Notes: generated by a model not told the origin, from the sequence alone. 64,000 bases of DNA from Streptomyces sp. MNU76 (GCF_020982545.1 NZ_JAJKLK010000005.1:124001-188000); one strand, 5' to 3'; shown: positions 16,845 through 25,628, counted from the stretch's first letter. A program made the numbers and translations.

Positions 16845-18017
16845 TCAGTCTCCCCGTACCGCCGTCAGCGCTTCCCTCACCGCCGTCAGGTCCTGGTCCG
16901 AGGCCAGGCCCGCGTGGTACAGGCGGAGTTCCGTCGCGCCCAGTTCCGCCGCGCGGCCCGCGTCCTCGGCCAGGGTGACCGGGCTGCCGCCCATGCCCGA
17001 CACGATGCCGAAGTTGGCGGCCAGGACGGCGCCCTCCGCACCGGCCTCGGCGAAGGCCGGCAGCAGGCCCGGGCCGCCCGCGCACGGGACGACCACGCCG
17101 TCCGCCACGCCGAGGATGTGCGCGGGATCGACCCCGGGGTTCGCCCCGCAGTGGTAGGTCACCGGGTCCGCGTGCAGCAGGATCTGGAACCCGGCGGGCG
17201 CGGCGGCCCGTACCGCCTCGACCGCCGTCTCCTGGAGGGAGCGGGCGATCGCCTCGCGCCACACGCGCGTGGCCGCCGCCCGGTCCGCGCCGAGCAGCTT
17301 CTCCACGGCCGGCCAGCCCTCGTCGACGGCCTCCCCCCGCCACAGCGGCTCCAGCGCGTCCCGGACGGCCGCCGCCAGCTCCTCGGGGTCCTGCCCGGCG
17401 TCGGCGTAACCGGCGCGGCAGGTCACGCAGAAGCAGAGCGACATCAGGTACTGCCCGGCGTCCCCGAGCCCGACGCCGCCCGTCTTGTCGTGGGCGTGGA
17501 GGTGGGAGATCCCGTACCAGCCGAGCGACTCCAGTTCCGTGCCGCGGGCGCCCGGCCGGACCGCCGCCTCCACGGCCAGGTCGACGAGGTACTCGCGGGT
17601 CGCCTCCTGCGCGACGCACGGGGCCCACGGATACCGGTCGCCGTAGGCGTTGACCACGGAGGTCGAGGGGTGCTCGGCGCCGAGCCGGGAGTTGTGGGCG
17701 AGGACGACCCAGGTGTGCACCTCCAGCCCGGCGTGCGCGAGTGCCGTCGCCGCCTCGCCGAACGCGTCACCCGGCGCCCAGTCCCCCGCCGGGTACGGCC
17801 GCAGCGTCCGGCCCTCCCAGCGCACCCCCGGCGGGTACAGCACGGCCGCGTGCTCGGCGGTGACGATGCGCTGCCGGGGGTGGCGGGGGGTGAGCGCGCG
17901 GGTGGAGTGGTACGCGGAGGCGAGCGTCACCTGTCGTACGCCCAGCCCCGCGATGCGTTCCGCGGCGGCCGGGTCCCCGTTGACGTCCCACGGGTAGACG
18001 AACGTCGACGCCTTCAC
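16845..18017 (-). CDS. Uncharacterised 390-aa protein coupled to kdgD
   Basis: The GTG at 18017 has AGGAGG just upstream and overlaps the kdgD stop (GTGA), so it is translated with it. It starts KASTFVYPWDVNGDPAAAER, and alternating hydrophobic strands suggest a TIM-barrel. Notable motifs are HTWVVLAHNSRLG, SLGWYGISHLHAHDKTGG, a paired-cysteine segment (LCFCVTCRAGYADAG) that might bind metal, and LHADPVTYHCGANPGVD. I do not recognise a named family. Its place between uronate-oxidation genes suggests a lactonase, isomerase or glycosidase step for hexuronates (inference). Confidence 0.8.
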   Translation of the reverse strand: MKASTFVYPWDVNGDPAAAERIAGLGVRQVTLASAYHSTRALTPRHPRQRIVTAEHAAVLYPPGVRWEGRTLRPYPAGDWAPGDAFGEAATALAHAGLEVHTWVVLAHNSRLGAEHPSTSVVNAYGDRYPWAPCVAQEATREYLVDLAVEAAVRPGARGTELESLGWYGISHLHAHDKTGGVGLGDAGQYLMSLCFCVTCRAGYADAGQDPEELAAAVRDALEPLWRGEAVDEGWPAVEKLLGADRAAATRVWREAIARSLQETAVEAVRAAAPAGFQILLHADPVTYHCGANPGVDPAHILGVADGVVVPCAGGPGLLPAFAEAGAEGAVLAANFGIVSGMGGSPVTLAEDAGRAAELGATELRLYHAGLASDQDLTAVREALTAVRGD

Positions 18018-18970
18018 ATGTCCTCCTGGCACTCTTCCAGCAGCGCGTGTCCGCGCTCGATCAACCGGCCCAGTTGTTTGACGTGTTCCTCGGCCGGCTC
18101 GTGCAGCGGCGGCCGTACCCCGCCCACGTCCAGTCCCCGTAGCCGTACCCCGGCCTTGACCAGTGACACGGCATAGCCCCGGCCCTTGGCGCGGAGTTCG
18201 ACGAAGGGCCGGTAGAACCCGTCCAGGAGCCGTTCCACGATCGCGCGGTCACCGGCTTCGAGCGCCCGGTGGAAGGCGAGGGCGATCTCCGGGACGAAGC
18301 AGAAGACGGCCGACGAGTACAGGGGGACCCCGACGCCCCGGTACGCGGGCTGGGTGAGCTCGGCGGTCGGCAGGCCGTTGAAGTAGAGGAAGTCGGCCGT
18401 GGCCGGGCCCTCGGCGCGCACCGCACTGACGATCCGTGTCATCAGGTCCAGGTCGCCGACGCCGTCCTTGAGGCCGACGATCCCTTCCGTGCGGGCCAGT
18501 CCGACGACGGTCTCCGGGGTGAGGACCGCGTTGTCGCGCTGGTAGACCACGACCGGGAGGGAGGTCGCGGCGGCCAGTTCCCGGTAGTGGCGCAGCAGCC
18601 CTTCCTGGGCGGCCACGACGAGGTACGGCGGCAGGGCGAGCAGGCCGTCGGCGCCCGCCTCCTCGGCGAGGCGCGCGTAGCGCACGGCGAGGGCGGTGCC
18701 GTAGCCCGCGCCGGCCACCACGGGCACCCGGCCGGCCGTCTCCGCGACGGCGGCCCGGACGCAGCTCTGGAACTCCTCGGGCGTGAGCGCGTGGAACTCG
18801 CCGGTGCCGCAGCAGACGAAGACGGCCGCCGCCCCGGCGTCGACGCCCTGACGGACGTGCGCGCGGCAGACGTCGAGATCGACCGCGCCGTCCGGGCCGT
18901 AGGCCGTGACGGGGAAGAACAGCGGTCCGCTGGGGACCCTGAGCCGGGCGGTGAGAGGGGCTGACGTCAC
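18014..18970 (-). CDS. kdgD: 5-dehydro-4-deoxyglucarate dehydratase (KdgD)
   Basis: 318 aa from the GTG at 18970. It converts 5-keto-4-deoxyglucarate to 2-oxoglutarate semialdehyde with release of CO2 and water. It is a DapA-superfamily enzyme with CCGTGEFHALTPEEF, the Tyr of VVVYQRDNA and the Schiff-base Lys of GIVGLKDGVGD. The end VSLVKAGVRLRGLDVG is typical of KdgD. A longer frame to 19048 is rejected because it would run through a 17-bp tandem repeat and the promoter region. It is divergent from uronate dehydrogenase, with which it forms the oxidative galacturonate/glucuronate pathway. Confidence 0.88.
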   Translation of the reverse strand: MTSAPLTARLRVPSGPLFFPVTAYGPDGAVDLDVCRAHVRQGVDAGAAAVFVCCGTGEFHALTPEEFQSCVRAAVAETAGRVPVVAGAGYGTALAVRYARLAEEAGADGLLALPPYLVVAAQEGLLRHYRELAAATSLPVVVYQRDNAVLTPETVVGLARTEGIVGLKDGVGDLDLMTRIVSAVRAEGPATADFLYFNGLPTAELTQPAYRGVGVPLYSSAVFCFVPEIALAFHRALEAGDRAIVERLLDGFYRPFVELRAKGRGYAVSLVKAGVRLRGLDVGGVRPPLHEPAEEHVKQLGRLIERGHALLEECQEDM

Positions 18971-18983
18971 GGGGCGCTCCCAA

Positions 18984-19017
18984 GTCCGAGCCGAAGTCGA
19001 GTCCGAGCCGAAGTCGA
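18984..19017. repeat. Two exact 17-bp tandem copies
   Basis: GTCCGAGCCGAAGTCGA occurs at 18984-19000 and again at 19001-19017, just upstream of the chosen kdgD start. The 17-bp length is not a multiple of three, which argues against translation through it. Confidence 0.7.
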
Positions 19018-19050
19018 CCGCCGAGTCGACTTCGACGCGCAGGTCCATGT

Positions 19051-19062
19051 CACTGATCAGTG
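19051..19062. promoter_or_regulatory. Palindrome CACTGATCAGTG between kdgD and udh
   Basis: A perfect 12-bp palindrome in the divergent intergenic region, within an AT-rich patch that probably holds the kdgD promoter. It is a candidate operator for a hexuronate-responsive regulator. It occurs once only. Confidence 0.4.
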
Positions 19063-19161
19063 TTTACATTTCTGAACAAGAGCACGCTAAGGCGCCCTCG
19101 CGGGCCCGGTCAAGCCGGGCAACCCCCGCCGCACCAGCGATTTCCCGCCCCCGCGCCGCAC

Positions 19162-19190
19162 TTGACGCAGGCGACCACACTCCCTAGCGT
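19162..19190 (+). promoter_or_regulatory. SigHrdB-like promoter for udh
   Basis: TTGACG at 19162-19167 and TAGCGT at 19185-19190 are separated by 17 bp, close to the vegetative consensus. The predicted transcript starts about 55 bases before the udh start codon. Confidence 0.55.
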
Positions 19191-19251
19191 GTCCATGAAT
19201 GTGAATATCAGACGCTCATGTGCACGGCTGGCGATGCAAGGAGATCCACGG

Positions 19252-20061
19252 ATGCCCGCTCCCCGCACCGTTCTGCTCACCGGCGCCGCCGGTGGCCTCG
19301 GCACCCTGATGCGGGACCTGCTCCCGGCATACGGCTACGAACTGCGCCTGATGGACCTGCTGCCCGTCGAGGGCGCGCCGGACGCGATCACGGCCGACCT
19401 CGCCGACCAGGAGGCCGTGCGCGAGGCCGTACGGGGCGTCGACGCGATCATCCACCTCGCGGGCATCTCGCTGGAAGCCCCGTTCGAGAAGATCCTCAAG
19501 GCGAACATCGAGGGAACCTACAACCTGTACGAGGCCGCGCGCGCGGAGGGCGTGCCCCGGATCGTGTTCGCCTCCTCCAACCACGCGGTGGGCTTCACGC
19601 CCCGCCCCCAGGACGGGGACCCGCTGATCCCGGTCGACACCCCGCACCGGCCCGACACCTTCTACGGCCTGTCCAAGTCCTTCGGCGAGGACCTGGCCCA
19701 GCTCTACTGGGACAAGCACGGCCTGGAGACGGTCTCGGTACGCATCGGCTCCTGCTTCCCCGAACCCACCAGCGTCCGCATGCTCTCCCTGTGGATGAGC
19801 CCGGCCGACGGCGCCCGCCTCTTCCACGCGGCCCTGACCGCCGAGCACGTCGGCCACACCGTCGTCTACGGCTCCTCCGCCAACACCCGCCTGTGGTGGG
19901 ACCTCTCCACCGCCCGCGCCCTCGGCTACGAGCCGCAGGACGACTCCGAGCCGTACGCCGAGAAGCTCATCGCCGAACAGGGCGAGCTGTCCCCGGGGAA
20001 CGAGGCCCACGCCAACCTCGGCGGCCACTTCGTCAACGATCCCCCGATCTGGCCGTACTGA
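19252..20061 (+). CDS. udh: Uronate dehydrogenase
   Basis: 269 aa, NAD-dependent oxidation of D-galacturonate or D-glucuronate to the aldarolactone. It is a short-chain Rossmann enzyme with VLLTGAAGGLG (NAD site), IHLAGIS, and the catalytic SSNHAVGF...YGLSKSFGE, holding Tyr-x-x-x-Lys. The C-terminal part GHTVVYGSSANTRLWWDL is characteristic of uronate dehydrogenases. The ATG at 19252 has AAGGAG 9 bp upstream; the longer open frame is not used. With kdgD, and an aldarate dehydratase not found here, it would feed pectin-derived galacturonate into the TCA cycle. Confidence 0.9.
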   Translation: MPAPRTVLLTGAAGGLGTLMRDLLPAYGYELRLMDLLPVEGAPDAITADLADQEAVREAVRGVDAIIHLAGISLEAPFEKILKANIEGTYNLYEAARAEGVPRIVFASSNHAVGFTPRPQDGDPLIPVDTPHRPDTFYGLSKSFGEDLAQLYWDKHGLETVSVRIGSCFPEPTSVRMLSLWMSPADGARLFHAALTAEHVGHTVVYGSSANTRLWWDLSTARALGYEPQDDSEPYAEKLIAEQGELSPGNEAHANLGGHFVNDPPIWPY

Positions 20062-20402
20062 CCGGACCGGCGAGGACCCAAAAGTTCTCAAGGGGTTCCC
20101 CAGGGTTCCCAGGGGTTCCCATGGGTTCTGGGTTCGTACGTCGTACGGGAAACGAGGGCCGTACGTCGTACGGAAGGAGCGGGCGGGCACCGAACGGGCC
20201 CGCCCGCTCCCGCATTCGGGCACGCCCGTTGCCCGATGCCACGTCCGCCCCAGGTCCGCCACGGGCGGCGGTCACCCGAAACGGTCAGGGACGGGCAGCA
20301 TCGGACCCGTGACAGACCTGGTCGGCGCCGCGCACCCGCTGTAGAACTTCCCCCAAGGCCCGCAGCGGGCCCGAACGGGCAGCACTACGGCGAGGAGAGC
20401 AG
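20062..20402. other. Intergenic stretch with short repeats, no gene
   Basis: The stretch between udh and the DeoR gene holds no convincing ORF. It contains four 10-bp GGGTTCCC-type units at 20091-20131 and two exact copies of CGTACGTCGTACGG (20135-20148 and 20160-20173), then ordinary GC-rich sequence before the regulator. It probably includes the udh transcript end and the DeoR promoter. Confidence 0.6.
20091..20131. repeat. Degenerate 10-bp GGGTTCCC tandem repeat
   Basis: About four units (AGGGGTTCCC, CAGGGTTCCC, AGGGGTTCCC, ATGGGTTCTG) follow each other with a 10-bp period, one helical turn, directly after udh. The GGGGTTCCC units are self-complementary and could fold into a hairpin. Confidence 0.55.
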
Positions 20403-21173
20403 GTGTCGGCCATGAGCGCGGAAGAAAGGCAGCGCGAGATCGTCAGGGCCGCCCGCGGCAACGGCGCGGTCGACGTCGCCGAACTCGCGGTCACGCTGGG
20501 CGTCGCCAAGGAGACCGTACGGCGTGATCTGCGCGCCCTGGAGGACCACGGCCTGGTCCGACGTACGCACGGCGGCGCGTATCCCGTGGAGAGCGCCGGT
20601 TTCGAGACGACGCTCGCCTTCCGCGCCACCAGCCACGTGCCCGAGAAGCGCCGGATCGCCGCCGCGGCGGCCGAACTGCTCGGCGACGCGGAGACAGTCT
20701 TCGTCGACGAGGGCTTCACCCCGCAGCTCATCGCCGAGGCGCTGCCCCGGGACCGGCCGCTGACCGTGGTCACCGCCTCGCTCGCCACGGCGGGCGCCCT
20801 CGCCGAGGCCGGCAACACCACCGTGCTGCTGCTCGGCGGCCGGGTGCGCCCCGGCACCCTCGCCACCGTCGACCACTGGACGACGAGGATGCTGGCCGGC
20901 TTCGTCATCGACCTGGCGTACATCGGCGCCAACGGCATCACCCGCGAACACGGCCTCACCACCCCCGACCCGGCCGTCAGCGAGGTCAAGGCCCAGGCGA
21001 TCCGCGCCTCCCGGCGCACGGTCTTCACGGGCGTCCACACCAAGTTCGGCGCCGTCAGCTTCTGCCGGTTCGCCGAGGTCAGCGGCCTGGACGCGATCGT
21101 CACGAGCACGCTGCTGCCGACGTCCGAGGCCCACAGGTACTCGCTGCTGGGGCCCCAGGTCATCCGCGTCTGA
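20403..21173 (+). CDS. DeoR-family transcriptional regulator
   Basis: 256 aa. The N-terminal DeoR helix-turn-helix runs RQREIVRAARGNGAVDVAEL, then GVAKETVRRDLRALEDHGLVRRTHGGA. The C-terminal sugar-phosphate-sensing domain has VFVDEGFTPQLIAEAL, GGRVRPGTLATVD and DLAYIGANGI. The GTG at 20403 with GAGGAGAG upstream is used; an ATG 9 bp later is also possible. It is placed directly before a binding protein, two permeases and a polyol-type dehydrogenase, so it most likely controls that operon in response to a phosphorylated or free polyol. Confidence 0.9.
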   Translation: MSAMSAEERQREIVRAARGNGAVDVAELAVTLGVAKETVRRDLRALEDHGLVRRTHGGAYPVESAGFETTLAFRATSHVPEKRRIAAAAAELLGDAETVFVDEGFTPQLIAEALPRDRPLTVVTASLATAGALAEAGNTTVLLLGGRVRPGTLATVDHWTTRMLAGFVIDLAYIGANGITREHGLTTPDPAVSEVKAQAIRASRRTVFTGVHTKFGAVSFCRFAEVSGLDAIVTSTLLPTSEAHRYSLLGPQVIRV

Positions 21174-21301
21174 CCCCAGCCCCGACCGACTCCACGGCCC
21201 CCGCCCTCCCCTTCCCTGCCTGCCCGCACAAGCTCCCCTACCTCCCCTCACCTCCCCTACCTCCACGCGCCCCTTATCCCCCATACGTCCAGGAGCGATC
21301 C

Positions 21302-22668
21302 ATGCGAATCCCGAGCCGACGGAGGCCGCGCGCACTCGCCGCGGTCGCCGCAGGGACGCTGCTCGCCCCGCTTCTCTCCGGCTGCTGGACCGGGGCGGGC
21401 GGGCGGGATCCGGCGGCGACGCCATCAACGTACTCATGGTCAACAACCCCCAGATGCAGGAGCTGCAGAAGCTCACCGCCACGCACTTCACCAAGGAGAC
21501 CGGCATCAGGGTGAACTTCACCGTGCTGCCGGAGAACGACGTCCGCGACAAGATCAGCCAGGACTTCGCCAACCAGGCGGGCCAGTACGACGTGGCCACC
21601 CTCAGCAACTACGAGATCCCCATCTACGCACGCAACGGCTGGCTGGAGGAACTGGACCCGTACGTCGCGAAGGACCCGGCCTTCGACCAGCAGGACATCC
21701 TGAAGCCGATGCGCCAGTCCCTGACCGGCGACGACGGCAAACTCTACGGAGAGCCGTTCTACGGCGAGTCGTCCTTCCTGATGTACCGCAAGGACGTCTT
21801 CGCCGAGCGAGGGCTCACCATGCCCGAGCACCCCACCTGGCAGGAGGTCGCCGACCTCGCCGCGAAGGCCGACGGGGCCGAGGACGGCATGAAGGGCATC
21901 TGTCTGCGCGGACTGCCCGGCTGGGGCGAGGTCATGGCGCCCCTCACCACCGTCGTGAACACCTTCGGCGGCACGTGGTTCGACAAGGACTGGAAGGCCC
22001 GGCTCGACTCCCCCGAGTTCGAGAAGGCCACCAGGTTCTACGTCGACCTCGTGCGCCAGCACGGCGAATCCGGCGCCGCCCAGGCCGGCTTCGCCGAGTG
22101 CCTCAACAACATGACCCAGGGCAAGACCGCCATGTGGTACGACGCCACGTCCGCGGCCGGTTCCCTGGAAGCGGACGACTCCCCGGTGAAGGGCAGGATC
22201 GGCTACGTACCGGCGCCGGTCGAGAGAACCGAGTCCTCCGGCTGGCTCTACACCTGGGCCTGGGGCATCCAGCAGGCCTCCCGCAACCCCGACAAGGCAT
22301 GGAAGTTCGTCTCCTGGGCGTCCGGCAAGGAGTACGAGGAACTGGTCGGCGAAGAGATCGGCTGGTCGAACATCCCCGCCGGCAAACGGGAGTCGACGTA
22401 CGCGAACCCCGACTACCGCAAGGAGGCCGCCGCCTTCCAGGAGATGACCCGCGAGGCCATCGAGGGCGCCCGGCCCACCGACCCCGGGGTGCAGCCGCGC
22501 CCCGCGCCCGGCATCCAGTTCGTCGGCATCCCCGAGTTCACCGACCTCGGTACCAAGGTCTCCCTGGAGATCAGCGCGGCCATCGCCGGACGCCAGTCCG
22601 TCGCGTCGGCCCTCAGGAAATCGCAGGAGCTCGCCGAGCAGATCTCCGAGGAGTACGAGGGACGATGA
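21302..22668 (+). pseudogene. Polyol/sugar ABC binding lipoprotein gene with a frameshift in a GGGC repeat
   Basis: The first frame (21302 to about 21400) encodes a lipoprotein signal, MRIPSRRRPRALAAVAAGT then LLSGC. The mature protein continues in another frame from about 21405 as SGGDAINVLMVNNPQMQELQ through to the TGA at 22666-22668, a normal family 1 solute-binding protein (GQYDVATLSNYE, GEPFYGESSFLMYRKDVF). The break lies in GGGGCGGGCGGGCGGG (21392-21407). One missing base, or one missing 4-bp GGGC unit, restores the frame. Either the gene is inactive or switchable, or the base count is wrong. It is the only binding protein of this operon. Confidence 0.85.
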
Positions 22669-23603
22669 CCGCGACCACGACAGCGCCGAGGGCGGCGACC
22701 CCCGTACGCACCCAGGGCACACCGAACGCCCGGCTGCGCGCCTGGGCCACCCGCGCCCCGCTCCTGCCCGCCCTGATCTTCATGATCACCGTGACCCAAC
22801 TCCCGTTCGTGGCCACGCTGGTGATCTCCTTCCTCGACTGGAACTCCCTCTACCCGGACGCCCGCTCCTTCGCCGGTTTCGCCAACTACGGCGAGGTGCT
22901 CACCGATCCCGACCTGCGCCGCTCGGTGTGGACGACGATCCTGCTGACGGTCGCCGTGGTCCTCGCCAGCCTGGTCCTCGGTCTGCTGCTCGCCCTGCTG
23001 CTGGACCGGAGGTTCCGGGGCCGCGGCATCGTCCGCACCCTGCTCATCGCCCCCTTCCTGGTGGTCCCGGTGGCGGCCGCCCTGCTCTGGAAACATGTGC
23101 TCTACAACCCCGAGTACGGCCTGTTCAACGGGCTGTTGCACTACGTGGGCGGCCCCCAGCCGGACTGGATCTCGGACACCCCGCTGCTCGCGGTCGAGGC
23201 CTCCCTGGTGTGGCAGTGGACGCCGTTCATGATGCTGATCCTGCTGGCGGGACTGCAGTCCAGGGACCACCAGCAGATCGAGGCCGCCCGGGTCGACGGG
23301 GCGAGCGACTGGCAGATCTTCCGCCATCTGACGCTCCCGCATCTGCGCCGCTACCTCGAACTGGGCGCCCTGCTCGGCTCGATCTACATCGTGCAGAACT
23401 TCGACGCGGTCTTCACGATCACCTCGGGCGGCCTGGGCACCGCGAACCTGCCGTACACCGTCTACCAGACCTTCTACCAGGCCCACGAGAACGGCCTCGC
23501 CTCGGCCGCCGGGGTCCTGGTCGTCATCGGCTCGATCATCATCGCGACGTTCGCCCTGCGCGTGGTGTCGTCGCTGTTCCGCGAGGAGGTGTCGCGCGGA
23601 TGA
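22665..23603 (+). CDS. Sugar/polyol ABC transporter permease (MalF type)
   Basis: 312 aa. The ATG at 22665 overlaps the binding-protein stop (ATGA). Membrane segments begin at LLPALIFMITVTQLPFVATLVI. The ATPase-docking loop is RDHQQIEAARVDGASDWQIF followed by LTLPHLRR. The family matches SmoF/MtlF-like polyol permeases by context. It is the second gene of a five-gene operon. Confidence 0.92.
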   Translation: MTATTTAPRAATPVRTQGTPNARLRAWATRAPLLPALIFMITVTQLPFVATLVISFLDWNSLYPDARSFAGFANYGEVLTDPDLRRSVWTTILLTVAVVLASLVLGLLLALLLDRRFRGRGIVRTLLIAPFLVVPVAAALLWKHVLYNPEYGLFNGLLHYVGGPQPDWISDTPLLAVEASLVWQWTPFMMLILLAGLQSRDHQQIEAARVDGASDWQIFRHLTLPHLRRYLELGALLGSIYIVQNFDAVFTITSGGLGTANLPYTVYQTFYQAHENGLASAAGVLVVIGSIIIATFALRVVSSLFREEVSRG

Positions 23604-24523
23604 GCGACACGACGACAGACATACGCGACACGACGGCGGATGCGCGCGGCACGGCGGCAGCCGCGCGCCGTACGACGAGGCGGACACGACCGGCGCGTGC
23701 CCGCCGGGCCCGGGGCGCCGGCCTCGGGGTGGCCGCCTGGCTGCTCGGCCTTCTCTTCTTCCTCCCCATCGCCTGGATGGCCCTGACCTCGCTGCACTCG
23801 GAGCCGGACGCGGCGACCAATCCCCCGTCCTGGGCGGCCTCCCTCACCCTCGACGGCTACCGCGAGTTCTTCGGCGTGGACGGCGGGGCCAGCCCCTGGC
23901 CGGCCCTGATCAACTCGACGGTCGCGTCCCTCGCCTCGACCCTGCTGGTCCTGCTGCTCGCCTTCCCGGCGGCGTACGCGCTGTCGATCCGCCCGGTGAA
24001 GAAGTGGACGGACGTCCTGTTCTTCTTCCTCTCCACGAAGATGCTGCCGGTGGTGGCGGGTCTGCTTCCCCTCTACCTCTTCGCGAAGAACACGGGCCTG
24101 CTGGACAACATCTGGCTCCTCGTCCTCCTCTACACCTCCATGAACCTGCCGATCGCCGTCTGGATGATGCAGTCCTTCCTCGCGGAGGTCCCGGTGGCGG
24201 TGATCGAGGCCGCGCACCTGGACGGCGCCCGGCTCCCCACGGTGCTGGCCCGGGTGGTGGCGCCGATAGCGGCCCCCGGCATCGCCGCGACCGCCCTGAT
24301 CTGCTTCATCTTCAGCTGGAACGAGCTGCTGTTCGCACGGGTGCTGACCGGCGTCGTCGCCGAGACCGCGCCCGTCTTCCTGACCGGCTTCATCACCAGC
24401 CAGGGCCTGTTCCTGGCCAAGGTGTGCGCCGCTTCGCTCGTGATCTCCCTGCCGGTGCTCGCCGCGGGGTTCGCCGCCCAGGACAAGCTGGTCCAGGGCC
24501 TGTCCTTGGGAGCCGTCAAATGA
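23600..24523 (+). CDS. Sugar/polyol ABC transporter permease (MalG type)
   Basis: 307 aa. The ATG at 23600 overlaps the previous TGA. After an unusually long basic and Thr-rich N-terminus (about 45 residues) come six membrane segments, from GVAAWLLGLLFFLPIAWMAL on. The EAA loop is VPVAVIEAAHLDGARLPTVL. It ends QDKLVQGLSLGAVK, as polyol-type MalG permeases do. There is no ATPase gene in the operon. Confidence 0.92.
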   Translation: MSDTTTDIRDTTADARGTAAAARRTTRRTRPARARRARGAGLGVAAWLLGLLFFLPIAWMALTSLHSEPDAATNPPSWAASLTLDGYREFFGVDGGASPWPALINSTVASLASTLLVLLLAFPAAYALSIRPVKKWTDVLFFFLSTKMLPVVAGLLPLYLFAKNTGLLDNIWLLVLLYTSMNLPIAVWMMQSFLAEVPVAVIEAAHLDGARLPTVLARVVAPIAAPGIAATALICFIFSWNELLFARVLTGVVAETAPVFLTGFITSQGLFLAKVCAASLVISLPVLAAGFAAQDKLVQGLSLGAVK

Positions 24524-25509
24524 AGGCCGCCGTCATCGAGTCCGTGGGCAAGGCCGTCGTCGCCGAGGTCCCGGACCCGACACCGGGACCCCGCGAGGTC
24601 GTCGTCGAGGTCGCCGCGTGCGGTCTGTGCGGCACCGATCTGCACATCCTCCAGGGCGAGTTCGCGCCGAAGCTCCCGATCGTGCCGGGGCACGAGTTCG
24701 CGGGCGAGGTGGTGGGCGTGGGCAGCCGGGTCACGGAACTCTCCGTGGGCGACCGGGTGGCCGTCGACCCGTCCCTGTACTGCCACGAGTGCCGCTACTG
24801 CCGGACCGGCCACAACAACCTCTGCGAACGGTGGGCCGCGATCGGGGTCACCACGGCCGGTGGCGCCGCGCAGTACGCGGTGGCGCCGGTGGCCAACTGC
24901 GTCCGGCTCCCGGAGCACGTCCGCACCCAGGACGCGGCCCTGGTGGAACCGCTGTCCTGCGCCGTACGGGGCTACGACGTCCTGCGCGCCCGCCTCGGCG
25001 CCCATGTCCTCATCTATGGCTCGGGCACGATGGGCCTGATGATGCTGGAGCTCGCGAAGCGGACGGGCGCGGCGAGCGTGGACGTGGTCGACGTGAACCC
25101 CTCCCGGCTGGAGACCGCCCGCCGGCTGGGCGTCACGGCGTCCGCAGCCGGCCCCGACGAACTGGACCGCCCGCAGGGCTGGGACGTGGTGATCGACGCG
25201 ACGGGCAACGCCGCCGCCATCCAGGACGGCCTGGACCGGGTGGCCAAGGCCGGCACGTTCCTCCAGTTCGGAGTGGCAGACTACGCGACCCGGGTCACGA
25301 TCGACCCCTACCGCATCTACAACCAGGAGATCACCATCACCGGCTCCATGGCCGTCCTGCACAGCTTCGAACGCGCGGCGGAACTCTTCGCGGGCGGCGT
25401 CCTGGACCCGGACGTCTTCATCAGCGACCGGGTACCGCTGCAGCGCTATCCCGAGGCTCTGGGGCAGTTCGCGTCGGGGGTGGGCAGGAAGATCGTGGTG
25501 GTGCCGTAG
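24520..25509 (+). CDS. Zinc-dependent alcohol dehydrogenase, sorbitol/xylitol dehydrogenase type
   Basis: 329 aa medium-chain dehydrogenase. Catalytic zinc ligands are in ACGLCGTDLH and GHEFAGEV; the structural zinc cysteines are in CHECRYCRTGHNNLC. The NAD fold has LIYGSGTMGLMMLELAKR with an acidic residue in VDVVDVNPSR, favouring NAD. The ATG at 24520 overlaps the permease stop. It probably oxidises an imported polyol to a ketose. No kinase follows, so the ketose would be phosphorylated elsewhere. Confidence 0.9.
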   Translation: MKAAVIESVGKAVVAEVPDPTPGPREVVVEVAACGLCGTDLHILQGEFAPKLPIVPGHEFAGEVVGVGSRVTELSVGDRVAVDPSLYCHECRYCRTGHNNLCERWAAIGVTTAGGAAQYAVAPVANCVRLPEHVRTQDAALVEPLSCAVRGYDVLRARLGAHVLIYGSGTMGLMMLELAKRTGAASVDVVDVNPSRLETARRLGVTASAAGPDELDRPQGWDVVIDATGNAAAIQDGLDRVAKAGTFLQFGVADYATRVTIDPYRIYNQEITITGSMAVLHSFERAAELFAGGVLDPDVFISDRVPLQRYPEALGQFASGVGRKIVVVP

Positions 25510-25628
25510 AGCCGGGTGCCGGTGTTGTAGAGCCTCGGTACCGGGGAGCGGCCGCGGGCGGCCGGGCGTGCCGTCGGGCGACCGAAATTCGTTGGGCCGT
25601 CGCCGCTGCCGCCCCTACCATCCGGGAC

